Shown here: positions 1-6,430 of the stretch, one piece after another
Layout: every line of letters begins with the position of its first letter
How positions within the stretch are numbered: the first letter of the stretch is position 1
Assembly: GCA_023461435.1 (NCBI GenBank)
Contig: JAEYLC010000002.1
Coordinates: forward strand, 1-27,702
Length of the DNA stretch: 27,702 nucleotides
From: Bacillota bacterium
GTDB taxonomy: Bacteria > Bacillota > Clostridia > Christensenellales > SZUA-584
Direction: 5' to 3'
Made by a program: the position numbers and the translations under genes
The notes under the pieces: model-generated
Seen by the model: only the letters and a program-made list of their open reading frames with translations
Databases searched by the model: none
What the model was told of the DNA's origin: nothing

Positions 1-130
1 GGCCCACTCACCTCCTCGTGCTCTGTAGTGTGCCGATATCCTCGCTGACATAGTACAACAAAACTCAGTGCGAAGGGGACCACAGTTTCATCCCGTTTTG
101 TGCCTTTCGCAGAAAGGAATGGTCATATTC

Positions 131-337
131 ATGGAAGAACTCAGAACAATTATGAGGAAATTTGTTGCATCCGGCTGGGATTTAATATCTCTCCCGGCAC
201 AGGCATGGCTAGACGGAAAGGGTGATAAGGCGGTACTTATTTCGGCGATAAGACAAGCGGATAACGAATGCGGTAGCTGCGGTTGTGAATTTGACCCCTT
301 ATACAAAAGGGCATTGGAGTTACAGGATTTATTATAA
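131..337 (+). CDS. Small hypothetical protein with CGSCGC motif
   Basis: A 68-residue soluble protein with no signal peptide or membrane segment. The N-terminal half looks helical (residues about 1-30), followed by a short charged stretch. The C-terminal third has a compact CGSCGC cysteine motif followed by EFDPLYKRALELQDLL, so thiol chemistry or metal binding is possible but unproven. I chose the ATG at 131 because AAAGGA lies about 12 bases upstream; an ATG at 119 and an alternative start at 68 are in frame, but both lack a good ribosome binding site. It stands alone: the next genes (small membrane peptide, fhs) are on the other strand. I do not recognise a named family. The amino acid composition is ordinary and the frame is clean, so it is probably real. 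Confidence 0.6.
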   Translation: MEELRTIMRKFVASGWDLISLPAQAWLDGKGDKAVLISAIRQADNECGSCGCEFDPLYKRALELQDLL

Positions 338-380
338 AGGGAGCTCAACAAATTCCAATTTGACGGCAAAATTGTAGGAC

Positions 381-413
381 AAAAAAACAAGGGGTATTTT
401 ATAAACTCCCTTG
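381..413 (-). terminator. Intrinsic terminator of the minus-strand fhs/small peptide unit
   Basis: On the minus strand, CAAGGG pairs with CCCTTG across a loop of about 14 bases and is followed directly by seven T. It lies 40 bases past the stop of the 38-residue peptide gene, where its transcript should end. On the plus strand the same stem has no useful T tract. Confidence 0.7.
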
Positions 414-452
414 CTTTCCGTTACGATCCGTTTTCCGGCTATCCACTGGTTT

Positions 453-569
453 TTATAAACCCGCTGTGGGAGAGAACTGCATCTGGTTCAGGAAAAAGAT
501 CACGCCCACAGCCGCACCGGCAATGATGACGAGAACAACCATAAGCACTGCGGCAGTCTTTTTTTTCAT
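453..569 (-). CDS. 38-residue single-pass membrane peptide
   Basis: The translation begins MKKKTAAVLMVVLVII and ends with a short polar tail (NQMQFSPTAGL), 38 residues in all. A positively charged start (KKK) precedes one continuous hydrophobic segment at about residues 5-27, so this should be a small membrane peptide with its short C-terminus outside. Support for it being real is its own signals: AAGGAG 8 bases before the ATG, an extended -10 element (TGGTATAAT) about 33 bases upstream, and a terminator 40 bases after the stop. It lies about 97 bases downstream of fhs on the same strand. No family is recognised. An overlapping longer frame here (439-663) has no ribosome binding site and looks like noise. 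Confidence 0.65.
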   Translation of the reverse strand: MKKKTAAVLMVVLVIIAGAAVGVIFFLNQMQFSPTAGL

Positions 570-601
570 AGAAACGGCTCCTTAAAGATGATTGCGTTTT
601 T

Positions 602-610
602 ATTATACCA
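602..610 (-). promoter_or_regulatory. Extended -10 promoter for the 38-residue peptide
   Basis: The minus strand reads TGGTATAAT, a perfect extended -10 element, with no recognisable -35 at the usual distance. Transcription would start near 595, giving a leader of about 25 bases that contains AAGGAG before the ATG at 569. Confidence 0.5.
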
Positions 611-666
611 CACCTTGTAAAAAAGACAGCCTTTCCGGGGCAATATTCATAAAGAATACACAACTG

Positions 667-2340
667 CTAAAACAGCCCGTCGATGCGCCCTTCATCGTCG
701 ATCGTGATCTGTTCGGCCGCCGGATTCTTGGGCAGCCCCGGCATCGTCATCATATCGCCCGCAAGCACCACGATAAAACCGGCACCCGCCGAGAGCTTGA
801 TGTTGCGCACCGTGAATATAAAGCCGCCGGGCCGCCCGATCAGCTTCGGGTCGTGAGAGAGCGAGTATTGCGTTTTCGCGATGCATATCGGCAGCTGCGC
901 GTAGCCGTTTTTGCTGAGCGCCTCTATCGATTTTGTGACGCCGGCGGAGTAGTGCACCTCGCTTGCGCCGTATATCGTTTTTGCGAGCTTCTCGATTTTC
1001 GTCTCAATATCGTCGCAAAGCTCATACGGATGCTTCGGGCTTCCTTTTTTGGCAACGCGGATCACCTCTTGCGCCAGCGCCATGCCACCTTCGCCGCCCT
1101 TCTCCCACACCTGCGTGGGCACCGCGGTGACGCCCTTCGCGCGGCAGAGCTTCTGCACGAGCGCAATCTCCTCCGGGCTGTCGGTGGAAAACTGGTTGAT
1201 CGCAACCGTCACCGGCAGATTGTAAAAATCCTTCAGATTCTCGATATGCTTATCAAGGTTGCTCATGCCGCGGATCAGCGCGTCCTCATCGGGCTCAGAA
1301 AGCTCGCTTTTCGCTTTGCCGCCGTGGCTTTTAAGCGCGCGGATCGTCACGACGATCACCGCCGCGTCGGGCCAAAGCCCTGTCTGGCGGCATTTGATGT
1401 CGAGGAATTTCTCCGCGCCGAGATCGGCGCCGAAGCCCGCCTCGGTCACCACATAGTCAGCGAGGTGCATCGCCATATATGTCGCGATATAGCTGTTGCA
1501 GCCGTGCGCGATATTCGCAAAAGGCCCGCCGTGCATGAGGCACGGCGTCTGCTCGAGCGTCTGCACAAGGTTCGGCATGATCGCGTCCTTGAGCAGCACC
1601 GCCATCGCGCCCGCAGCCTTGAGTTCGCCCGCGGTCACGGGGCGCTCGTCGTATGTATACGCCACCTTGATGCGCGAGAGCCGCTGTTTTAAATCGTGCA
1701 GGTCGCTCGCGAGGCACAGCACCGCCATCACCTCGGACGCCGCCGTGATATCAAAGCTGTCTTCGCGCGGCATGCCGTTGGGGCGGCCGCCGAGCCCGCA
1801 TGTGATGGACCGCAATTGCCTGTCGTTGATATCCATGCAGCGCTTGACCGCAATGCGCCGCGGATCGATACCGAGCTCGTTGCCGTGCTGAATATGGTTG
1901 TCAACGAGCGCGCAGAGCAGGTTGTTCGCCGCCGTCACCGCGTGGATATCTCCCGTGAAATGCAGATTGATATCCTCCATCGGTATCACCTGCGCGTAGC
2001 CGCCGCCCGCGGCGCCGCCCTTCATGCCGAACACCGGCCCGAGCGAAGGTTCGCGCAGCGCGAGGCATACCTTTTTGCCGCATTTTTTGAGCGCGTCAGC
2101 AAGCCCGATCGAAATCGTCGTTTTTCCCTCGCCAGCGGGGGTGGGGTTGATCGCGGAGACCAATATGAGCTTGGCATCGCCCTGACCCTTCATGCGCTGC
2201 AGTATCGACAGCGAAACCTTTGCTTTCTTGTAGCCAAACGGTATGAGTTCGTTTTCAAGTATGCCCGCGTTTTGTGCAATCTGCGAAATGGGCACCAATT
2301 CCGCTTCCCGTGCGATTTGAAGATCTGTTTTGTGTTGCAT
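667..2340 (-). CDS. fhs: Formate-tetrahydrofolate ligase
   Basis: This cytosolic enzyme joins formate to tetrahydrofolate with ATP, making 10-formyl-THF for purine synthesis, fMet formation or the methyl branch of the Wood-Ljungdahl pathway. Its 557 residues match the usual family length of about 556. The P-loop NPTPAGEGKTT lies at about residues 65-75, followed by LREPSLGPVFGMKGGAAGGGYAQV and the C-terminal stretch KLSAGAGFIVVLAGDMMTMPGLPKNPAAEQI, all typical of the family. The ATG at 2340 has only a weak purine-rich site upstream. The gene starts 22 bases after the diguanylate cyclase stop on the same strand, so the two may share a transcript. No other Wood-Ljungdahl gene is in the window, so acetogenesis cannot be claimed. 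Confidence 0.97.
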   Translation of the reverse strand: MQHKTDLQIAREAELVPISQIAQNAGILENELIPFGYKKAKVSLSILQRMKGQGDAKLILVSAINPTPAGEGKTTISIGLADALKKCGKKVCLALREPSLGPVFGMKGGAAGGGYAQVIPMEDINLHFTGDIHAVTAANNLLCALVDNHIQHGNELGIDPRRIAVKRCMDINDRQLRSITCGLGGRPNGMPREDSFDITAASEVMAVLCLASDLHDLKQRLSRIKVAYTYDERPVTAGELKAAGAMAVLLKDAIMPNLVQTLEQTPCLMHGGPFANIAHGCNSYIATYMAMHLADYVVTEAGFGADLGAEKFLDIKCRQTGLWPDAAVIVVTIRALKSHGGKAKSELSEPDEDALIRGMSNLDKHIENLKDFYNLPVTVAINQFSTDSPEEIALVQKLCRAKGVTAVPTQVWEKGGEGGMALAQEVIRVAKKGSPKHPYELCDDIETKIEKLAKTIYGASEVHYSAGVTKSIEALSKNGYAQLPICIAKTQYSLSHDPKLIGRPGGFIFTVRNIKLSAGAGFIVVLAGDMMTMPGLPKNPAAEQITIDDEGRIDGLF

Positions 2341-2362
2341 TGAGTTGTCTCTTTCTTTTTAT

Positions 2363-3514
2363 TTACTGCCCGATCCCTATATATTTGGAAGTGGCCGCCG
2401 CCTTGTTTTGCTTGTGGACATACATCAGTTCGTCGATCGTCTTGAATATATCCTTGGCGGTGAGGCCCTTCACATTTGTAAATATTTTGCATCCGATGCT
2501 GAAGCTGAGCTCATACGGCAACTTGCTTTCAACGTTGTACAGATTCACATTCTCCTTGAGCCGCCGCATCACGCGGTCGGGCGTCTGCGGGCCGCACCTG
2601 TCGAGCACGATCATGAATTCGTCGCCGCCGTACCTTGCGACAAAATCGCCGCGGCGCACGCTTTTTTTGAGCAGCTTCGACGCGCTGACGAGCACTTTGT
2701 CACCCTGCACATGGCCGTAATTGTCGTTGATGGTCTTAAAGTTATCAATATCCAGCATCAACGCCGCAAAGTTTCTGTTTTCCTGCGGCCCCTGCGCGTT
2801 TCTGTAGACGCTGATAAGGTCCTCGATGTACGCATCGAGATATTTCCTGTTGTGCAGCCCCGTCAAATGGTCAAGGTTCATCTTTTCATCAAGCGCGAAC
2901 AGCTGGAGCACGAGCAGGCCGACGGTTACAGCAGGCCACACAACGGCTGCGTCAAACGGCCAGATAAACTTGATCACGCCCAAAGCCGCGAGCACAAGCG
3001 GCCCGATAATATAAGGGTAGTATTCCCTTTGATCCATATTTTTTTTGCCGCGCCACGTAATAATTAATGCATACCCGACATAAAAGATGACTGCTCCGCT
3101 GATCACATGAAACAACGGCCCCTGGTCGGTACTGTTCGAAAAGACCAATCCGTTGCTCAGGTTGGCAACCAAAAGCCCGGCAACCGCGAGCAGCGGCAGG
3201 CTGAACACAAAAAATCCGCGCGACCGGATCTTTCGTCCGCTTCGGTACGTGCAGAAAAATGCCCACAGCTCGCAAAACAGCACACATAAAAACAGGACGA
3301 CCGTGCGTAAATAATAAACCACCGAGGCGCTGCTTTCGCTTTTTTTAAATATGATCATTGCCGCGTTGATGATCAGCAGCAGCATACTTAAGATTATCAA
3401 CGAACGAAACAGGCGCTGGCGGGCTCTGTTTTCCCCGCCATTCTTAATATTATTGAATAAAACCACAGCCAGGATTAACAGCGATATGATGTGTATATCA
3501 TATTGCTCAAACAT
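2363..3514 (-). CDS. Membrane diguanylate cyclase (7-TM + GGDEF)
   Basis: Predicted to make cyclic di-GMP from two GTP. The first ~209 residues hold about seven hydrophobic helices (roughly 7-23, 35-56, 66-90, 102-123, 133-154, 166-188, 190-208) with no recognised sensor family. The GGDEF domain follows from about residue 211, with DHLTGLHNR at 215-223, the metal-binding DIDNFK at 255-260 and an intact GGDEF at 296-300. An inhibitory I-site RRGD (287-290) sits exactly five residues upstream, so product feedback is expected. No EAL or HD-GYP domain is attached. The start at 3514 is supported by an AGG-rich site (GGTAGGG). It is upstream of fhs with a 22-base gap. Confidence 0.93.
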   Translation of the reverse strand: MFEQYDIHIISLLILAVVLFNNIKNGGENRARQRLFRSLIILSMLLLIINAAMIIFKKSESSASVVYYLRTVVLFLCVLFCELWAFFCTYRSGRKIRSRGFFVFSLPLLAVAGLLVANLSNGLVFSNSTDQGPLFHVISGAVIFYVGYALIITWRGKKNMDQREYYPYIIGPLVLAALGVIKFIWPFDAAVVWPAVTVGLLVLQLFALDEKMNLDHLTGLHNRKYLDAYIEDLISVYRNAQGPQENRNFAALMLDIDNFKTINDNYGHVQGDKVLVSASKLLKKSVRRGDFVARYGGDEFMIVLDRCGPQTPDRVMRRLKENVNLYNVESKLPYELSFSIGCKIFTNVKGLTAKDIFKTIDELMYVHKQNKAAATSKYIGIGQ

Positions 3515-3548
3515 ATTGTAACCCTACCTTTTATTCAAACTGTTTATC

Positions 3549-3577
3549 ATTATATATGCGTTACCCATATTATACAA
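3549..3577 (-). promoter_or_regulatory. Candidate sigma-A promoter for the GGDEF gene
   Basis: The minus strand has TTGTAT (3572-3577), a 17-base spacer and TATAAT (3549-3554), giving a leader of about 28 bases before the ATG at 3514. The -35 matches consensus at only three positions. A second TATAAT lies further upstream, so the exact start is uncertain. Confidence 0.45.
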
Positions 3578-3605
3578 TATTTTTCGGAATGTCGCATCTT
3601 GTCTA

Positions 3606-3634
3606 TTGACACAAACCTACAGCAACTATATAAT
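3606..3634 (+). promoter_or_regulatory. Perfect-consensus sigma-A promoter for the DeoR-family/sorE unit
   Basis: TTGACA (3606-3611), exactly 17 bases, then TATAAT (3629-3634). Transcription should start near 3641. This excludes the upstream in-frame TTG at 3634 as a start codon for the regulator. Such a strong promoter ahead of a repressor-type gene suggests that output is held down by an operator. Confidence 0.85.
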
Positions 3635-3681
3635 TGTTTTTAGTTGGACTTTGTTGGTTTTGGTTTGGATTGGAGGCCGGT

Positions 3682-4443
3682 GTGAGCGATCATTTGACAC
3701 TTGACAGGCGTGACTATATTGAGAAGAAGCTTCAGGCCGAAGGCAGCGTGAAAGCGAGCGAGCTGGCGGAGCTTTTTGCGGTCTCTTCCGAGACGATCCG
3801 CAAGGATTTCATCTATCTTGAGCAAAAAGGGGTCGCCAAAAAAACATACGGCGGCGCGGTCTCTTCCAAGATCGGATACGAGCCGAGCTTTGTCGAAAAA
3901 TCCGTCAAGAACCTCGAGGAAAAAAATCGTATCGCCGCCAAAGCGATCGAGCGCATTGAAAACGGCATGTCGCTGATTCTCGACGGCGGCTCCACCATAT
4001 TCGCTCTTGCACGCTCGCTCGCCATCAAAAAGGATATCACCGTGTTTACCGTCGGGCTCAAGGCCGCGCAGATACTCGATGAATACGGCATCACCACCTA
4101 TTTGCTCGGCGGCATGGTCCGCCACAACAGCAATACCATCATTGGCGGCTGGGCTTTGCGCAATCTAGCGGAAATTCGCGTGGATCTGGCCATACTCGGG
4201 ACGAGCGGTTTTTTTGACCGTCTGGGCCCGTGCGTGGAAAACTTTCACGAGGCCGACTTAAAGCGCGCGATGATACAGTCGGGCAACCGCATCATCGTGC
4301 TCGGAGACGCGGATAAATCGACCACACAGGCGGTGATCGAGTTCGCGAAATGGAGCGAGATCGACGAGTTTATCACCGACAAACGCATTGACAGCGAAAT
4401 AATGGATACAATACGGCAAAGCACTGCGGTGACAGCCGTTTAA
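3682..4443 (+). CDS. DeoR/GlpR-family transcriptional regulator
   Basis: A cytosolic DNA-binding repressor of the sugar-phosphate-responsive DeoR family, 253 residues from a GTG start with GGAGG 5 bases upstream. The N-terminal DeoR-type helix-turn-helix is clear: RRDYIEKKLQAEGSVKASELAELFAVSSETIRKDFIYLEQKG, followed by KKTYGGAV. The C-terminal ligand domain shows ILDGGSTIFALA, the LLGG loop, DLAILGTSGF and the closing LGDADKS, as in GlpR and FruR. Members usually sense a phosphorylated sugar and control the adjacent operon. Here the only partner is the SorE-like reductase 19 bases downstream, so its likely effector is a ketose or hexitol phosphate (inference). Its leader is rich in TTGG repeats. 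Confidence 0.9.
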   Translation: MSDHLTLDRRDYIEKKLQAEGSVKASELAELFAVSSETIRKDFIYLEQKGVAKKTYGGAVSSKIGYEPSFVEKSVKNLEEKNRIAAKAIERIENGMSLILDGGSTIFALARSLAIKKDITVFTVGLKAAQILDEYGITTYLLGGMVRHNSNTIIGGWALRNLAEIRVDLAILGTSGFFDRLGPCVENFHEADLKRAMIQSGNRIIVLGDADKSTTQAVIEFAKWSEIDEFITDKRIDSEIMDTIRQSTAVTAV

Positions 4444-4462
4444 ATTTTAAGGAGACACGACT

Positions 4463-5719
4463 ATGAAAACCAAAGCAGTCAGAATTCACGGTGCCCATGA
4501 TCTTCGGCTGGAGACATTCGAGCTGCCGCCCATCAAGGATGATGAGATACTCGCCAAGGTCGTATCGGACAGCCTGTGCATGTCGTCGTACAAGGCGGCA
4601 AAGCTGGGGGCGGAGCACAAGCGCATTCCGAACGATGTCGCCCAAAACCCGACGATACTCGGGCACGAATTCTGCGGCGAGATCATTGAGGTCGGCGCAA
4701 AATGGCGCAACGAGTTTGCGCCCGGAGAGAAATTCTCCATACAGCCCGCGCTCAATTACAAAGGCTCTCAGGACGCGCCCGGCTATTCGTTCCGCTACAT
4801 CGGCGGAGACGCGACCTATGTGGTGATCCCCCAGGAAGTGATGACGCAGCAGTGCCTGCTCAAGTACGATTCGGACGCGTTTTTCTACGGCTCGCTGGCC
4901 GAGCCGATGAGTTGCATCGTCGGCACGTTCCACGCGTATTATCACACGCGTCTGGGAGAATATGTGCATGATATGGGCATTGTGGAAGGCGGCAATATGG
5001 CGATACTCGCGGGCGTGGGGCCGATGGGCCTCGGATCCATCGATTATGCGCTGCATTGCGACCGCCGCCCGAAGCTGCTTGTTGTCACGGATATCGACGA
5101 TACGCGTCTCGAACGCGCCAAGCGCATTTATACGGTAGAGGAAGCGAAGCGCTGCGGCGTGGAGCTGCATTACGTCAACACCAAGGACCCCGCATCGTTC
5201 GACGACATCATGGCGCTCACAAACGGCAAGGGCTTTAACGATGTGCTCGTGATGGCGCCCGTCCGCCCCGTGATCGAGATGGGCGATAAGCTGCTCTGCT
5301 TTGACGGCTGCCTTAATTTCTTTGCGGGCCCCACGGACACCGCCTTCTCGGCGATGTTCAACTTCTACAACGTCCACTATTCTTTCACGCATGTGGTCGG
5401 CACATCGGGCGGCAATACGGACGACATGCGCAAATCGCTCGACATGATGTCAAGAGGTCTACTGAACCCGGCGTCAATGATCACGCATGTGGGCGGTCTA
5501 GATGCGGTGGTGGACGCCACGCTGAATCTCGCGAATATCCCGGGCGGCAAAAAGCTCATTTACACGCATATTTCAATGCCGCTCACTGCGATTGACGACT
5601 TCGCGGGCAGCAGCGACCCGGTGCTTAAAGAGCTCGCCGGCATTATATCGGCCAACGGGGGGTTCTGGTGCGCCGAGGCGGAAAAATACCTGCTGGCCCA
5701 CGGCAAGCCGATTGAATAA
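4463..5719 (+). CDS. sorE: Zinc-dependent dehydrogenase, SorE-like (L-sorbose-1-phosphate reductase family)
   Basis: A 418-residue medium-chain zinc dehydrogenase. Its N-terminus (SDSLCMSSYKAAKLGAEHKR) and later stretches (LNFFAGPTD, FNFYNVHYSFTHVVGTSGG, IPGGKKLIY) closely resemble SorE, which reduces L-sorbose 1-phosphate to glucitol 6-phosphate with NAD(P)H. Catalytic zinc ligands are visible as Cys39, His68-Glu69 and probably Glu147 (LAEPMSC). The four-Cys structural zinc site of classic alcohol dehydrogenases is absent, as in SorE relatives. The cofactor fold has GVGPMG at about 185-190. The start is supported by AAGGAG 9 bases upstream. It sits 19 bases after the DeoR regulator and ends at a strong terminator. 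No PTS transporter is present, so the exact substrate is inferred from similarity. Confidence 0.75.
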   Translation: MKTKAVRIHGAHDLRLETFELPPIKDDEILAKVVSDSLCMSSYKAAKLGAEHKRIPNDVAQNPTILGHEFCGEIIEVGAKWRNEFAPGEKFSIQPALNYKGSQDAPGYSFRYIGGDATYVVIPQEVMTQQCLLKYDSDAFFYGSLAEPMSCIVGTFHAYYHTRLGEYVHDMGIVEGGNMAILAGVGPMGLGSIDYALHCDRRPKLLVVTDIDDTRLERAKRIYTVEEAKRCGVELHYVNTKDPASFDDIMALTNGKGFNDVLVMAPVRPVIEMGDKLLCFDGCLNFFAGPTDTAFSAMFNFYNVHYSFTHVVGTSGGNTDDMRKSLDMMSRGLLNPASMITHVGGLDAVVDATLNLANIPGGKKLIYTHISMPLTAIDDFAGSSDPVLKELAGIISANGGFWCAEAEKYLLAHGKPIE

Positions 5720-5726
5720 CTTTGGA

Positions 5727-5755
5727 TAGTCAACCGCTGCGCTGTCTGGTATAAT
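5727..5755 (+). promoter_or_regulatory. Candidate pgsA promoter inside the terminator loop
   Basis: TGGTATAAT (5747-5755) is a perfect extended -10 element. TAGTCA at 5727-5732 lies 17 bases upstream of the hexamer and matches the -35 consensus at four of six positions. Initiation near 5762 would begin in the 3' arm of the hairpin, so the new transcript lacks the 5' arm and cannot form the terminator. Confidence 0.5.
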
Positions 5756-5779
5756 AAGCAAAGACAGCGCAGTTTTTTT
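5737..5779 (+). terminator. Intrinsic terminator after sorE, with a promoter in its loop
   Basis: An 11-bp perfect stem (CTGCGCTGTCT at 5737-5747 with AGACAGCGCAG at 5762-5772) is followed by seven T. It ends the regulator/sorE transcript. The 14-base loop contains TATAAT of an extended -10 element that could serve pgsA. Confidence 0.9.
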
Positions 5780-5836
5780 ATAGAAAACGATGCGTCCATT
5801 CTGCATAGGAGCGTGTTTGTCTTGCACAGGATACCC

Positions 5837-6358
5837 ATGAATTTACCCAACATCATCACACTGTTTCGGTTTGCGTTGGTGCCCGTTTCCACGATACTGA
5901 TCTATTTTGATATGCTGATTCCCGCGCTCGTCGCTTATATCGTCGCCTGCGGGACAGACCTGCTGGACGGTTATATTGCGCGCAAACGGCACCTTGTGAC
6001 GCAGGCGGGCATGCTGCTTGACCCGCTCGCAGACAAGCTCATGTCCGTGTTCGCGGTCATCGCCTTCACCACCACGGGCGTGTTGCCCTGGTTTGTGCTC
6101 ATCATCATACTCATAAAAGAGCTGCTGATGGTTTCGGGCGGCATATTCCTTTATTTCAGAGATATTGTGGCCCCTGCCAACATGTTCGGCAAGATCGCGG
6201 CATTTATATTCAACACTTCCGTCGCGTTCACGTTCCTGTATAAGCTCGTGTCGCCATGGCATGTGTATTTCATCTGCTTCGCGCTTTTTATGATGCTCGC
6301 GTCGCTCGGGCAGTATGCCTATTTCAATATGTACAAGAAGCTAAAAAACAAAGCCTGA
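5837..6358 (+). CDS. pgsA: CDP-diacylglycerol-glycerol-3-phosphate phosphatidyltransferase
   Basis: A polytopic inner-membrane enzyme that makes phosphatidylglycerol phosphate from CDP-diacylglycerol and glycerol 3-phosphate, the first committed step to phosphatidylglycerol. The complete CDP-alcohol phosphatidyltransferase signature is present with correct spacing: Asp41, Asp44-Gly45, Ala48-Arg49, Gly58, Asp62 and Asp66. The N-terminus NLPNIITLFRFALVPV is typical of PgsA, and the remaining sequence is four or so hydrophobic helices. I chose the ATG at 5837 (173 residues, AGGA 5 bases upstream). A TTG at 5822 with AGGAG 10 bases upstream is also possible, and a GTG at 5813 is too close to that site. 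It stands alone and converges on the next gene across a bidirectional terminator. A related CDP-alcohol transferase cannot be fully excluded. Confidence 0.85.
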   Translation: MNLPNIITLFRFALVPVSTILIYFDMLIPALVAYIVACGTDLLDGYIARKRHLVTQAGMLLDPLADKLMSVFAVIAFTTTGVLPWFVLIIILIKELLMVSGGIFLYFRDIVAPANMFGKIAAFIFNTSVAFTFLYKLVSPWHVYFICFALFMMLASLGQYAYFNMYKKLKNKA

Positions 6359-6381
6359 TAATGAACATTTTCACAGCATAA

Positions 6382-6411
6382 AAAAGAGCTTGAATCGCAT
6401 CAAGCTCTTTT
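6382..6411. terminator. Bidirectional intrinsic terminator between convergent genes
   Basis: A 12-bp stem (AAAAGAGCTTGA with TCAAGCTCTTTT) closes a six-base loop. A and T runs flank both sides, so it can stop transcripts from pgsA on the plus strand and from the beta-propeller-like gene on the minus strand. Confidence 0.85.
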
Positions 6412-6430
6412 ATAATTCCGGTTGCTGCGC

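Noticed and set aside
1..20. AGGAGG on the minus strand at 11-16, perhaps a ribosome binding site of a gene leaving the window
   Set aside because: The start codon would lie beyond the edge, and the GTG visible at 5-7 is too close, so nothing can be supported.
439..663. 74-residue minus-strand frame overlapping the 38-residue peptide
   Set aside because: No ribosome binding site and no plausible protein pattern; the other frame has clear expression signals.
592..1692. Long plus-strand open frame (366 residues) opposite fhs
   Set aside because: Arg/His/Ala-rich shadow of the fhs reading frame, no ribosome binding site, no recognisable domain; fhs on the other strand is certain.
4373..5392. 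Minus-strand open frame (339 residues) opposite sorE
   Set aside because: Composition is typical of an antisense shadow (Arg, His, Val rich) and it lies opposite a clearly conserved dehydrogenase.
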